A DNA stretch of 64,000 nt from Bacteroidota bacterium (GCA_023434025.1 JAEYTL010000008.1:271434-335433), one strand, 5' to 3'. Positions 44,382 through 54,420 are shown, numbered from the stretch's first letter. Program-made: numbers and translations. The notes: generated from the sequence alone by a model not told the origin.

Positions 44382-47300
44382 ATGAAAACTATTCAATTTA
44401 ATAATGTAAAAAAAGGAAGTCTGCTTGTATTCCTGTTTTCTACAATGTTAAGTTTTGCTCAGGTTCAGCTTAAAAACCAGGGATTCGAGGGAAGTCCATC
44501 AGACAACCTGACGTATGCTGTATCCTCCTCCTCTTATGTAACGGTTTCAAATACCACATCGATGAGCGGGAACAGGTCACTACGATTTTCCGGTTCGTCA
44601 AATAACTCCAGTAATGTTGTTTTTGAGAATGTTTCACTGGCAAACTATACCAACGCACAGGTAGCTATCGCTTTTGCCGCTACCGGCGTAGATGATAATG
44701 AAGACTTATTTATCGACTTCTCGTACAACAATGGTTCGAGTTACACGACTTCCATTAAACTTGTCAGCGGAGCCAATGGCAACGGTGGCAAAAATTTAGC
44801 TTTTGGTGTAGGTGATACCAGCCCAGGTCAACCCAACAACCCTTACTTTTTTAATATTCCCAACAATTATTCAAGTATCAGAATCAGGGTCAGAGCAACT
44901 AACCTTGATTCCAATGAGTTTTATTACATCGATAATATTACAATAACCGGTATGGTGGATACTGACGGAGACGGAGTGGAAGACAATGCCGATCTGGATT
45001 CAGATAATGACGGAATTTTAGACTCCATTGAGTGTGAATCGTGTTTTACCGACTTTTTTACCAACGGAGACTTTGAAAGTCCTGCTATAGCCACTTCAAG
45101 CTATTCAATCCTTCCTACCAATAATGTTCCCGGCTGGCAAACCAGTGCCGAAAATTTTATTGAAATCTGGAGTTCCGGTTTCAATGGCGTTACTGCGGCC
45201 TCCGGTAATCAATTTGCTGAGCTGAATGCCAATGTTCCCGGAATTCTGTACCAGTCCTTCTGTTTAAATGGTGCAGGCGGAACAATCAACTGGTCTATTA
45301 AACACCGTGGAAGATCAGGCGTTGACCAGGCTTTTGTAAAATTCGGCTCTACTTTGTCAAATGCATTAGCTTCAACCCCCATAGCTACTATGGTAGACGG
45401 AAATACAGCCTGGGGTACTTATTCCGGTACATACACAATCCCCGAAGGTCAAACCCAGATTATTCTGGCGTTTCAGGCAGGCTATACCGCTTCGGGAAGT
45501 CAGTCGATCGGAAATTTTATTGATGATGTAAAAATAACCATCAACCAGGCTTGTGTTGATACGGACAAAGACGGGATTCCGGATTATCTGGATTTGGATT
45601 CTGACAATGACGGGATTCCGGATATTGAAGAAGCAGGATTCAAATTCATGAGCAATAACAAATCAACGTTTGATATGAACGATCCGTTGCAGTGGAAAGA
45701 TGACAATAAAAACGGGTTGAATGATTATATCGAAAACCTGATGGCTGCCAATAATTATTCCATTCCGGATACTGATGGAGATTCCGTTCCTGATTATATT
45801 GACCTGGACAGTGATAATGATTCTCTTTTTGATGTGGACGAAGCCGGATTATTTAACGGTGACGGTGATATCAACGGTGACGGAACGGGTGACGGAGCTG
45901 ATAGTGACGGAGATGGGATTTTAGATTTATTTGATGATTCACCATCATTCGGAACAACCGGAAAAGCGTATGCTCAGGATACTGACTCAAACGGAGTGAG
46001 CGATTACCTTCAGCTCGACTCAGATGCTGACGGCATTTTTGACATCCAGTCCGGGTTATATGCCCACCTGGATACGAACAACGACGGAAAAATTGACGGC
46101 TCAGCCGATGTCGACAAGGATGGTATTCTTGACACATTCGATACAAATACAGCTCTGTTTGGTTCTCCTAGAAATTTAAACCGGAAATTGTTTTTAGAAT
46201 TTGACGGCAGAAACGATTATGCCCAAGGTTCTGCCGTACTCGGCGGACTATCGAAGGCATCGGTCATGGCATGGATTAACCTGACAGCTCCCTACAATTC
46301 AACCGGAATAGTGGTAGGCCAAAACAGGTTCTTTATCCGCGTAAACAACAACCGAAGGCTGCAAGTGGTATTAAACGGAACTGCGGTGTCATATAATACA
46401 TCACTTGCCGAATCAAGGTGGTATCATGTTGCAGCAACGCTGGGTGACGGCTATTTAAAAATATATGTCAACGGTAATAATGTTGTTAGTCATGCCACAA
46501 ACAGCTCAATAAATACCGACTCAACACCGTTAACCTTAGGTAAAAATGCAAATGCCGCCAACAGTTACTTCAAAGGAAAAATAGATGAGGTTCGTATTTT
46601 CAACATCAATTTAACCGCTCAGCAGGTGCAAAGAATGGTACATCAGGAAATTGAGAACAACAATGGCCAGGTCAGAGGTACAATTATACCTAAAAACATC
46701 GAAGAATTGCCTTTTGCCAACCTGATCCGATACTACCGGATGGATGTTTACAAAGATGATATTATGGATGATTTAACCACTCCCGGTTTTGATACCGGAA
46801 GCGGAATGAAAATCTACAACCTTAAAAACATTCGTCCGCAACAGGCCCCAATGCCTTTTGTAACGAAACAATCAGGCAATTTTGCCACCGCAGTTAATTA
46901 TCCTGAACATGAGGTTAGAGGTTCAGATGTGCTGGATTTCAGTTATTCCATTATTCAGGTTAAGCATAACATCACAGAAACGTCAAATATTACCGGTCTG
47001 GGAATGATTGTAGATCCCGGAATAAAAATTACCATGAACAATGATACCAAACTTCAAAACGACTGGTACCTGAAATTAGACGGAAAAATTGATCTGGAAA
47101 ACCGTTCCCAGCTCATTCAGACCATAAACAGCGAATTAGCCCCGACAAGTACAGGAGCTATTGAACGGGATCAGCAAGGGCAGAGCAATAAATTCAATTA
47201 TAATTATTGGTCATCCCCCGTGAGCAGCATAAACAATTCGACCATTAACCATGGCTACACGGTAGCCGGAGTAATGAAAGACGGTACCAATCCTGCCAAC

Positions 47301-48689
47301 CCGATGAATATTGCGTGGGTAAGCGGCACAAACAATCCGCTGACCAGCAGTCCGATTACCCTGAGCAGTTACTGGATTTATAAATTCCAGAACCTGACAC
47401 CGGTTTATGCCAATTGGGCAACGGTGGGACAAAACGGGACATTGTTAGCAGGTCAGGGCTTTACGCTTAAAGGAAGCGGTGCAGCTAACCCGATACAGAA
47501 CTTTACCTTTATCGGCAAGCCAAACAATGGTGAAATTACAAGCTATGTTTCGGCTAATAATTTAAATTTATCCGGAAATCCATACCCGTCAGCGTTAGAT
47601 GCCAACGAATTTATCAGTCAGAATTTAGGCTCTATCAACGGAACATTGTACTTCTGGGAACATTTTCCAACCAATAGCACCCATAATTTATCCGGCTATC
47701 AGGGCGGCTATGCTACCCGCACTTTAGTGGGCGGAACTGCTCCGGTTTCTCCGGCAGAAATCAGTGGTCTGGGATCCAGTAACAGAATTCCCGGAAGATT
47801 CATCCCTGTCGGACAAGGTTTCTTTGTAACCGGTAATAACACCGGAGGAAATATTGTATTTAACAACAGTCAACGCCTGTTTGTCAAAGAAAACAACACC
47901 AATTCCAATATCCTTTTCAGGTCAGCTTTAAACCCGACAACCAGTGCCGACGAAACGTTTTACGGTACAGAAAATAATCAGGAAGATGATTATACGGAAG
48001 ATGAATTCATGAAAATCAGAATCGGTTTTAATTCGTATAATAATTTCCACAGACAATTATTAATCGGGTTCATGGATGAATTAGCCACGGAAGATATCGA
48101 TTTAGGATATGATGCTATTCATATTGACAACCAGGAAAACGACATGTACTTTTTAAATAACGGTGTAAAGCTGATTATTCAGGGAGCTTCTTATTTTGAT
48201 GTGACCAAAACCTACCCGCTGGGTATAAAAACACACGCAGCCGGAACAGTTCAGTTTACCTTAGACGGAACGGAAAATGTGGATGAAGGAACAGAAATTT
48301 TTATTCACGACAAAACAACCGGTTTATACCATTCGATTAAAAGCGAACATTTTTCCATCGAATTACCGCAGGGAGAAATCCACAACCGCTTTGAACTAAC
48401 GTTCAGCAACGGTACGCTATCCGCAGGTGACCACCACCTGGATCACGAAATTGCGGTTGCTTTTACCAACGCCCAACATCTACTAACGATAAAAAACAAT
48501 TTAACCGATGTCACTGTAGAAACAGTGAGCCTCTTTACGATCCTGGGTCAGACCCTTGCCACCTGGAATGTTGAAAACCAAACCCAAACCAACATTTCGT
48601 TACCGGTGAGCAACGCAAGTACTGGCACCTACATTGTTCGTGTGCAAACGAATGCCGGAACAATTAGCAAAAAAATCATTATTAAATAG
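44382..48689 (+). CDS. Large T9SS cargo protein with calcium repeats and LamG-like domain
   Basis: A 1435-residue surface or secreted protein. The signal peptide ends at ..TMLSFAQ. Residues ~30-190 form a carbohydrate-binding-like beta-sandwich. Several thrombospondin type 3-like calcium repeats follow (DTDGDGVEDNADLDSDNDG, DTDKDGIPDYLDLDSDNDG, DSDGDGILDLFDD). A LamG-like lectin domain lies at about 600-745 (FDGRNDYAQGSA, WINLTAPYNSTGIVVG, LGDGYLKIYVNG). The C-terminal type A sorting domain (FTILGQTLATWNVE, then STGTYIVRVQT, ending KKIIIK) directs export through T9SS. Likely adhesin or matrix-binding role; the ligand is unknown. Terminator at 48721. Confidence 0.9.
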   Translation: MKTIQFNNVKKGSLLVFLFSTMLSFAQVQLKNQGFEGSPSDNLTYAVSSSSYVTVSNTTSMSGNRSLRFSGSSNNSSNVVFENVSLANYTNAQVAIAFAATGVDDNEDLFIDFSYNNGSSYTTSIKLVSGANGNGGKNLAFGVGDTSPGQPNNPYFFNIPNNYSSIRIRVRATNLDSNEFYYIDNITITGMVDTDGDGVEDNADLDSDNDGILDSIECESCFTDFFTNGDFESPAIATSSYSILPTNNVPGWQTSAENFIEIWSSGFNGVTAASGNQFAELNANVPGILYQSFCLNGAGGTINWSIKHRGRSGVDQAFVKFGSTLSNALASTPIATMVDGNTAWGTYSGTYTIPEGQTQIILAFQAGYTASGSQSIGNFIDDVKITINQACVDTDKDGIPDYLDLDSDNDGIPDIEEAGFKFMSNNKSTFDMNDPLQWKDDNKNGLNDYIENLMAANNYSIPDTDGDSVPDYIDLDSDNDSLFDVDEAGLFNGDGDINGDGTGDGADSDGDGILDLFDDSPSFGTTGKAYAQDTDSNGVSDYLQLDSDADGIFDIQSGLYAHLDTNNDGKIDGSADVDKDGILDTFDTNTALFGSPRNLNRKLFLEFDGRNDYAQGSAVLGGLSKASVMAWINLTAPYNSTGIVVGQNRFFIRVNNNRRLQVVLNGTAVSYNTSLAESRWYHVAATLGDGYLKIYVNGNNVVSHATNSSINTDSTPLTLGKNANAANSYFKGKIDEVRIFNINLTAQQVQRMVHQEIENNNGQVRGTIIPKNIEELPFANLIRYYRMDVYKDDIMDDLTTPGFDTGSGMKIYNLKNIRPQQAPMPFVTKQSGNFATAVNYPEHEVRGSDVLDFSYSIIQVKHNITETSNITGLGMIVDPGIKITMNNDTKLQNDWYLKLDGKIDLENRSQLIQTINSELAPTSTGAIERDQQGQSNKFNYNYWSSPVSSINNSTINHGYTVAGVMKDGTNPANPMNIAWVSGTNNPLTSSPITLSSYWIYKFQNLTPVYANWATVGQNGTLLAGQGFTLKGSGAANPIQNFTFIGKPNNGEITSYVSANNLNLSGNPYPSALDANEFISQNLGSINGTLYFWEHFPTNSTHNLSGYQGGYATRTLVGGTAPVSPAEISGLGSSNRIPGRFIPVGQGFFVTGNNTGGNIVFNNSQRLFVKENNTNSNILFRSALNPTTSADETFYGTENNQEDDYTEDEFMKIRIGFNSYNNFHRQLLIGFMDELATEDIDLGYDAIHIDNQENDMYFLNNGVKLIIQGASYFDVTKTYPLGIKTHAAGTVQFTLDGTENVDEGTEIFIHDKTTGLYHSIKSEHFSIELPQGEIHNRFELTFSNGTLSAGDHHLDHEIAVAFTNAQHLLTIKNNLTDVTVETVSLFTILGQTLATWNVENQTQTNISLPVSNASTGTYIVRVQTNAGTISKKIIIK

Positions 48690-48720
48690 GGTTTTGATAA
48701 TTGATTTTTGACACCGAAAG

Positions 48721-48744
48721 GCCCCTCGACGTGAGGGGTTTTTC
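48721..48744 (+). terminator. Terminator of the T9SS surface-protein gene
   Basis: CCCCTC-gacgt-GAGGGG with TTTTTC after it, 32 bases behind the stop codon. Confidence 0.9.
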
Positions 48745-48918
48745 ATTTTTATATAGTTGAGTTGATGGTTTGAAAATGTATTCTCTTATTTTAGTAAGAA
48801 AAATTTAATATATTTGGTTTTAACAAATTATGGGAGAAACTTTCGCTAATGTAACTTGTTATGAGTTTATACACGAAGGTTTATTTCAGGTATAAACAAG
48901 TTCAGAAATCTGCTAAAA

Positions 48919-49410
48919 ATGAACGAAACTCTAATTACCGAAGTTCCTTATAAAGAAATTTCACTTTTAATTCTCGGGACATTGAGTACATTTCTTATAT
49001 GGAAAATTCAACACCAAAAAGAGAAAATAAAGGATATAGAGAATCTTGTTTCAGAAAAAAAATATAAGTTATATTCTGAGCTAATTTATATTTTCTTCGA
49101 TATTGCCAACGCAGATAAATTAGGCAAAAAAATGACAGAAAGAGACTTGTTAAAACGAATTTTAGATATCAAAAAAGATATGTTCCTTTACGCTCCAGAT
49201 GAAATTTTTAAAATGTTTACTAAATGGACTTTAGAATTGAATAAGCCAAATGGCTCAATTAATCAATTTAAAACATACTTCAAATTAATTAAACTTGTAC
49301 GAGCGGATATGGGACAAAGTAAAACAAGGATAGAACTTGATGACTTTATGTTGTTTTATATGCAAAATGAACAAGAATATTCAAAGTTTAAAGAAATGCA
49401 TGGATGGTAA
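48919..49410 (+). CDS. Membrane-anchored orphan protein (163 aa)
   Basis: A 163-residue protein that I do not recognise. A membrane helix (ISLLILGTLSTFLIWKI) lies at about 13-29, followed by a basic coiled segment (HQKEKIKDIENLV) and a helical cytoplasmic domain rich in Lys, Phe and Ile. The gene is AT-rich. A perfect TATATTTG (48809-48816) ~100 bases upstream could be its -7 box. It sits alone, next to another AT-rich orphan gene, and may be horizontally acquired. Confidence 0.7.
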   Translation: MNETLITEVPYKEISLLILGTLSTFLIWKIQHQKEKIKDIENLVSEKKYKLYSELIYIFFDIANADKLGKKMTERDLLKRILDIKKDMFLYAPDEIFKMFTKWTLELNKPNGSINQFKTYFKLIKLVRADMGQSKTRIELDDFMLFYMQNEQEYSKFKEMHGW

Positions 49411-49476
49411 TCTTAACTGCCTACAACTGCCGTCTTGAGCAAGTGGTGTTTTAGGGAAAACTCCAACATTTTTTTA

Positions 49477-49484
49477 TATATTTG
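49477..49484 (+). promoter_or_regulatory. -7 box upstream of the propeller protein gene
   Basis: TATATTTG matches the consensus perfectly, without a clear -33 box. It places the transcript start after 49482 and so favours translation from the ATG at 49584. Confidence 0.45.
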
Positions 49485-49583
49485 GCTTTAGGAGTAAACA
49501 AACAGAAGGAATGGTACAGGAGCAGAAATCCCCAACTTCATAAAGCCGGTGGCACATTATCAGAAATTTTATCCAAAATCTAT

Positions 49584-51032
49584 ATGAAATTAACATTATC
49601 AACTTTAACCTTTTTTTTTGCGATTTCAATCTTAAATGCACAAAACCTTTATCAAGAAAAATTTGACGATTGTAAACTATCTACTTTTTGTTTAGATTGT
49701 GGAGATACAAAAGCAGAACCTCAAGTAACAATAATTGATGAAATCATAAAAAATTTAAACAAATCAAATTTTTCCAAAGCAAAAGGAATAATTGAAGTAC
49801 AAATTCTTATAAATGAAAACGGAAAACCTTGTCTATTGAGTGTTCAAAACAAAACCAATATATCAACAAAAAAATTAAATCTAAAAAAGGCAATTAACAA
49901 TACTTCTAATTGGAATCCTGCTATAACTAAAGAAAAAAAACAAAATTCTTCTGTTTCATTAATTTTGGTTTTTGAAAATGGAAATCTTTCTTCAAAAAGG
50001 AGAAATTTTGATTTCAAAAATCAATCAAATATGAAATCTGAAGGAACTCCTGATGTTAGTGGGACTGAAAAAAACAAACTTTCTAAAACATGGACTTTAT
50101 TCACTCAATCAAACTCTAAACTTCCTTGGGATATGACAAGGTCTGTTGTAACAGATTTAGACAAAAATGTTTGGATAGGAACAGACAACGGAATTATTGA
50201 AATCAATAATAATTCTTGGGCATTGTATAATTCAAAAAACACAATAATAGCTTCACCCACTTATAATAAAAACGAAACTCAATCTGTAAGATATGCAGAA
50301 GTAGATAAGAAAAATAATAAATGGTTTATAGCAGGTTGGGATGTTTACAAATATGACAATAAAAATTGGAGTAAATACGATTCAATAAACTCTCCAATAA
50401 ATTGGGCGAGAAAAATTTATATTGACCATAACAATAATGCTTGGTTTACTTCTTGGAGAGGAGTTTCAAAATTTGACGGAAAAAGTTGGGTTGTATATAA
50501 CAAAGAAAATTCAAACTTACCAACAGATAAAACTTTTGGTATTTTCGTTGACAAAACTGATAAAATTTGGATTGGAACATTTGAAGGGAATGTTATTATT
50601 GAAAATGGAAAAACAAAATTTTTAGACGATAAATCTTCTCCTCTATCAAAAGCTTATATTTCAAAAGTTATTGAAGATAAAAATGGAAATCTTTGGTTTT
50701 CACTTTACAATAACAAAAGTTATAAAGATGAAGGTATTTATGTTTTAGATACTTCCAATAATTGGACTAAAATTGACTTTCCAGATAACAATAAAATATT
50801 AGACGGAAACTCAATTAACGATTTTCTTTTAGATGAAGAACTTAAAGAACTTTGGACAACTGTAAATAGTATTGGTGCCTTATGTTATTATTTGGATAGT
50901 AAAAAATGGGAAATTTACACAAACCAAAATTCAAATTTTCCTAGCATTCATGCCGAACAGATTACCAAAGACGGAAATGGAGATATTTGGATTGCAACAT
51001 ATGCAGGGGTTGTAAAATTGAATAGAAAATAA
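49584..51032 (+). CDS. Secreted protein with two-component-regulator-type propeller repeats
   Basis: A 482-residue exported protein. The ATG at 49584 gives a clean signal peptide (MKLTLSTLTFFFAISILNAQ); longer in-frame starts put a non-hydrophobic stretch before it. Residues ~60-150 resemble a TonB C-terminal-like domain (GIIEVQILINENGKPCLLSV). The rest consists of ~50-60-residue propeller repeats with motifs such as LDKNVWIGTDNGIIEI, KTDKIWIGTFEGNVII and GNGDIWIATYAGVVKL, the Reg_prop type found in hybrid sensor proteins. No kinase or DNA-binding part follows, so it is the propeller alone. Role unknown; AT-rich orphan gene. Confidence 0.78.
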   Translation: MKLTLSTLTFFFAISILNAQNLYQEKFDDCKLSTFCLDCGDTKAEPQVTIIDEIIKNLNKSNFSKAKGIIEVQILINENGKPCLLSVQNKTNISTKKLNLKKAINNTSNWNPAITKEKKQNSSVSLILVFENGNLSSKRRNFDFKNQSNMKSEGTPDVSGTEKNKLSKTWTLFTQSNSKLPWDMTRSVVTDLDKNVWIGTDNGIIEINNNSWALYNSKNTIIASPTYNKNETQSVRYAEVDKKNNKWFIAGWDVYKYDNKNWSKYDSINSPINWARKIYIDHNNNAWFTSWRGVSKFDGKSWVVYNKENSNLPTDKTFGIFVDKTDKIWIGTFEGNVIIENGKTKFLDDKSSPLSKAYISKVIEDKNGNLWFSLYNNKSYKDEGIYVLDTSNNWTKIDFPDNNKILDGNSINDFLLDEELKELWTTVNSIGALCYYLDSKKWEIYTNQNSNFPSIHAEQITKDGNGDIWIATYAGVVKLNRK

Positions 51033-51109
51033 GAATAACTTCGCTAATAGCGGTTACCGTTGCACAATCTCTTCAAAAAACTATTCCAAAAATAACCACA
51101 AAAAACCTC

Positions 51110-51136
51110 GTCAGATACTTCTAACGAGGTTTTTTA
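51110..51136. terminator. Bidirectional terminator before hisS end
   Basis: AAAACCTCGT-cagatacttct-AACGAGGTTTT with flanking A and T runs. It serves the propeller gene and hisS, which converge here. Confidence 0.85.
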
Positions 51137-51149
51137 TAAAAATTTCATT

Positions 51150-52865
51150 CTACAACAACTCCTTCTTCAACCCTTCAATATCCACTTTCACTTGTTCTCC
51201 GGTTTGTAAATTCTTCAACCCAAAAACATTCTCTTTCATTTCCGATTCTCCGGCAATCACCGCAAAAGGAATTCCACGTTTGTCGGCATGTTGAAATTGT
51301 TTGGCGATTTTGGCGGCATCGGGATATAATTCCACTTTTATGCCGCTACGGCGTAAGTTGGAAATCGCTTCCATGGCATACAAACTTTCTTTATTGCCGT
51401 AGTTGATAAAAAGGGCTTTGCTGGTGGCTGTCACCGTTTCCGGGAATAAACCTAATTCTTCCAACACCAAGTAAATTCTGTCTAATCCAAACGAAATACC
51501 GACGCCACTCATATTTTTCAACCCGAAAATGCCGGTCAGATCATCATAACGACCACCACCACCTATGGAACCCATGGCTACTTGTGGAGCAACAACTTCA
51601 AAAATAGCTCCGGTATAATAATTTAATCCTCTGGCTAAGGTAACATCCAAATCGATAATAGCGGTTTGTAAACCTAATTTTTCAATCGTTTCACAAATAA
51701 ATTGCAATTCGGCTACACCTTTTTTTCCTTCATCGGAAGAAGACAATAATGCGTTCAACTTTTCAATTTTTTCGGAAACACTTCCGGTAAACTGAAACAA
51801 CGGTTGCACTTTTTCAATGGCGGATACCGAAATTCCTTTGTCAAGCATTTCTTTTTTCACACCCTCCTCGCCTATTTTGTCTAATTTATCCAACGCAACC
51901 GTAAAATCGATTAGTTTATCTTTCGCTCCAATCACTTCCGCAATGCCCGACAAAATTTTCCGGTTATTGATTTTGATGGTTGTTCCGCCTAAACCCAATT
52001 GCGTAAAAACGGCATCATACAATTGCACCAGTTCCACTTCCTGCCACAACGAAGTCGAACCGACCACATCGGCATCACATTGATAAAACTCTCTGAATCG
52101 TCCTTTTTGCGGACGATCAGCTCTCCAAACCGGCTGAATCTGGTACCGCTTAAACGGAAACTCAATTTCGTTTTGGTGTTGTACCACGTAACGGGCGAAG
52201 GGAACGGTTAGGTCGTAACGAAGGGCCTTTTCGGAGATTTTAGAAGTAATATCAGAAGATTTTACAAATAATAAATACTCCCCTTTTAATATCAACACAA
52301 AGTTATTCCATCCAAAATTAGATTTATATAAATACAAATCAAAAGTAAAATCTAAAATGTAATTTATTGTTTTTGGAAAAATAAATTCTATAAATCTTTC
52401 TACATTTGAATTTGTGCCAAACCTATTAATAGAATATCTAGAATACAATTCTTTATATACAACTCTGTACTTGGAATCCTCATTATTAATAAAATCCTGA
52501 ATTATTTTTTTAACATTATTATGATTTTCTCTTAATTCATTTTTACTTTCATTTTCTACAATTTTTTCAAAAAAAGCACTCATCAAATCTTCGAAAAATG
52601 ATTCAGCATTATGAATATCTATTAAATTATTCCTAAACTTATCAAAATAATCTCCACTATCTAATATCTTAAAAATCAACCGGTCCCCTTCTTCCCCGTA
52701 TTTCCCCATCAACGTATCTGAATTCTCAAACGAAGGTGTTTCAATCGGCTGAAAACCAAACACCTCAAAATGCTGTTTCATGATCGTGCTGATGTAATTG
52801 CGTTTTGCCACCTCTGCCGGTGAAAAATCTCTCGTTCCTTTGGGAATACTGGGTTTTTGTGCCAT
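51150..52865 (-). CDS. hisS: Histidine-tRNA ligase with a large internal insertion
   Basis: A 571-residue class II synthetase; flavobacterial relatives are about 455-460 residues. Motif 1 region GFQPIETPSFENSDTL, motif 2 RADRPQKGRFREFYQCDAD, the HisA loop LARGLNYYTGAIFE and motif 3 GVGISFGLDRIYLVL are intact, as is the C-terminal anticodon domain. Between GEEGDRLIFKILDSGDY and TSKISEKALRYDLT a normally ~15-residue loop is replaced by ~130 residues (about 74-204). The insert is helical-looking, Asn/Phe/Ile-rich and very AT-rich. The frame is kept, so the enzyme is probably functional. Confidence 0.93.
   Translation of the reverse strand: MAQKPSIPKGTRDFSPAEVAKRNYISTIMKQHFEVFGFQPIETPSFENSDTLMGKYGEEGDRLIFKILDSGDYFDKFRNNLIDIHNAESFFEDLMSAFFEKIVENESKNELRENHNNVKKIIQDFINNEDSKYRVVYKELYSRYSINRFGTNSNVERFIEFIFPKTINYILDFTFDLYLYKSNFGWNNFVLILKGEYLLFVKSSDITSKISEKALRYDLTVPFARYVVQHQNEIEFPFKRYQIQPVWRADRPQKGRFREFYQCDADVVGSTSLWQEVELVQLYDAVFTQLGLGGTTIKINNRKILSGIAEVIGAKDKLIDFTVALDKLDKIGEEGVKKEMLDKGISVSAIEKVQPLFQFTGSVSEKIEKLNALLSSSDEGKKGVAELQFICETIEKLGLQTAIIDLDVTLARGLNYYTGAIFEVVAPQVAMGSIGGGGRYDDLTGIFGLKNMSGVGISFGLDRIYLVLEELGLFPETVTATSKALFINYGNKESLYAMEAISNLRRSGIKVELYPDAAKIAKQFQHADKRGIPFAVIAGESEMKENVFGLKNLQTGEQVKVDIEGLKKELL
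52254..52646 (-). other. AT-rich in-frame insertion inside hisS
   Basis: Codons ~74-204 of hisS. Bases 52321-52380 contain 9 G/C of 60, whereas 52081-52140 in the catalytic part contain 28 of 60. The encoded segment has no recognisable motif; it lacks intein splice-site residues. Confidence 0.75.
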
Positions 52866-52901
52866 TTTAAAATTAATTTTTACGTTTTAAGCTTCATTTT
52901 T

Positions 52902-53066
52902 TCCCGCTTTGCGGGAGATTCCTATTTCGACTTCGTCATCTTGCGGAATGACAAAAAATGAAATACTCTGCGTTTTGCCCGCCTCGGCAGGAGATTGCTT
53001 CGCCAGTTCGCTGAAGCTCGTGTCATTTTTCGACTTCGTCATCTTGCGGGATGACAAAAAATGAAA
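52902..53066. repeat. Intergenic repeat cluster with two 39-base copies
   Basis: Positions 52925-52963 and 53028-53066 are copies of a 39-base element (TTTCGACTTCGTCATCTTGC..., 38 of 39 identical). A small palindrome TCCCGCTTTGCGGGA (52902-52916) precedes them, and a related stretch (GGCAGGAGATTGCTTCGCC) lies between. Elements of this look are scattered between genes in many flavobacteria. Confidence 0.8.
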
Positions 53067-53147
53067 AAGCTCTGCAAATATCTTACTTTTAAAATAATTT
53101 TCCTCTAAGCGTGTAACAAAAAGTACAATTACGTGTCAAATGAAAAT

Positions 53148-54395
53148 ATGTCCGGATTAGTAAAAGAAAATATAAAAATTGCGTTGGGTTCTATCAAGAC
53201 CCAGCTTTTGCGTACGATATTGACCATCATCATTATTGCCATCGGAATTACGGCTTTGGTGAGTATCCTCACCGTGGTTTCGGCCTTGGAAAATACCCTG
53301 TCCTCCAATTTTGCTTCGATGGGTGCCAATACGTTCACCATCAGACAATACGAACTGGAAGTGCGGATTGGCAATGGTCCACGGGGCGAACGCGAAAGAG
53401 TAAACCCGATTATTTCCTATCCGGAAGCAAAAGATTTTCAGGAAAAATACAATTATCCGTTCACCAATTCATCCCTGTCCTTTTTTGCCACCTCTGCTGC
53501 CGAAGTTAAATATGAAAACAAAAAGACCGATCCGGAGATCACCGTGATGGGTGTAGATGAATATTATGCTCCCAATTCCGGCTTAGAAATAGCCCGGGGA
53601 CGAAACTTTACCGGTTTTGATATTGAAAACAACAATTATGTTTGTGTGGTCGGTTCCGATTTTGAAAAAGGCCTGTTAAAAGATGTCAACCCGATTGACA
53701 AAGTAATTTCCATTCGCGGTGCAAAATTCAGGGTAATCGGTGTACTGAAAGAAAAAGGATCCACTTTTGGGAACAGCCAGGACCTGCGGGTGATGATCCC
53801 GATACAGGTTGCCCGGTCACTTTTTACGCAACCTAACATCAATTATAACCTGAGCGTGATGGTGGAGAAAAAAGAGCTGCTGGATGCGGCCATCGACCAG
53901 GCCATGATTACCATGCGGCAGGTTCGCAAACAAAACCCGGTGGAAGAAAACAACTTCGGAATCATCCGCAGCGACGAATTAATCAACCAGATTTTATCGT
54001 TAACATCGGTATTGAGTGCCTCGGCATGGGTGATTGGTATCATTACCATTTTTGGCTCTTCCATTGCGTTAATGAACATCATGCTCGTTTCCGTAACCGA
54101 AAGAACGCGTGAAATTGGGGTGCGAAAGGCCCTGGGAGCCAAACGAAAAACCATTGCTTTTCAGTTTTTTACCGAAACAATCGTAATCGGACAATTAGGC
54201 GGGTTGTTGGGCATTATTCTCGGAATCACCATCGGTTCTGTGTTTGCTTCCGTGTTAGACTTTAAGTTCATCATTCCCTGGATGGCTATTCTGGCGGCTG
54301 TGATTACCAGTTTTGTGGTGGCGTTGGTTTCCGGTTTGTATCCGGCAATCAAGGCTTCTAAACTCGATCCGGTGGAGGCGTTGAGGTACGAGTAA
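53148..54395 (+). CDS. MacB/FtsX-like ABC transporter permease
   Basis: A 415-residue permease of the MacB type. The N-terminal helix (LLRTILTIIIIAIGITALVS) is followed by a ~230-residue periplasmic MacB-PCD domain (residues ~45-265), then three C-terminal helices (SAWVIGIITIFGSSIALMNI, IVIGQLGGLLGIILGITIGS, MAILAAVITSFVVALVSG). TERTREIGVRKALGAKRKTI is the coupling-helix signature, and YPAIKASKLDPVEALRYE the normal C-terminus. A GTG fifteen bases upstream is possible; the ATG at 53148 matches relatives. No ATPase gene is adjacent, so its partner is elsewhere. Export of peptides or lipoproteins is the likely role. Confidence 0.88.
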   Translation: MSGLVKENIKIALGSIKTQLLRTILTIIIIAIGITALVSILTVVSALENTLSSNFASMGANTFTIRQYELEVRIGNGPRGERERVNPIISYPEAKDFQEKYNYPFTNSSLSFFATSAAEVKYENKKTDPEITVMGVDEYYAPNSGLEIARGRNFTGFDIENNNYVCVVGSDFEKGLLKDVNPIDKVISIRGAKFRVIGVLKEKGSTFGNSQDLRVMIPIQVARSLFTQPNINYNLSVMVEKKELLDAAIDQAMITMRQVRKQNPVEENNFGIIRSDELINQILSLTSVLSASAWVIGIITIFGSSIALMNIMLVSVTERTREIGVRKALGAKRKTIAFQFFTETIVIGQLGGLLGIILGITIGSVFASVLDFKFIIPWMAILAAVITSFVVALVSGLYPAIKASKLDPVEALRYE

Positions 54396-54420
54396 TTCTA
54401 AACAAACTCTTATAAATGGC

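Noticed and set aside
52254..52646. Intein in hisS
   Set aside because: The insert lacks the Cys/Ser start and the His-Asn end required for splicing and has no homing-endonuclease motif; length is also marginal.
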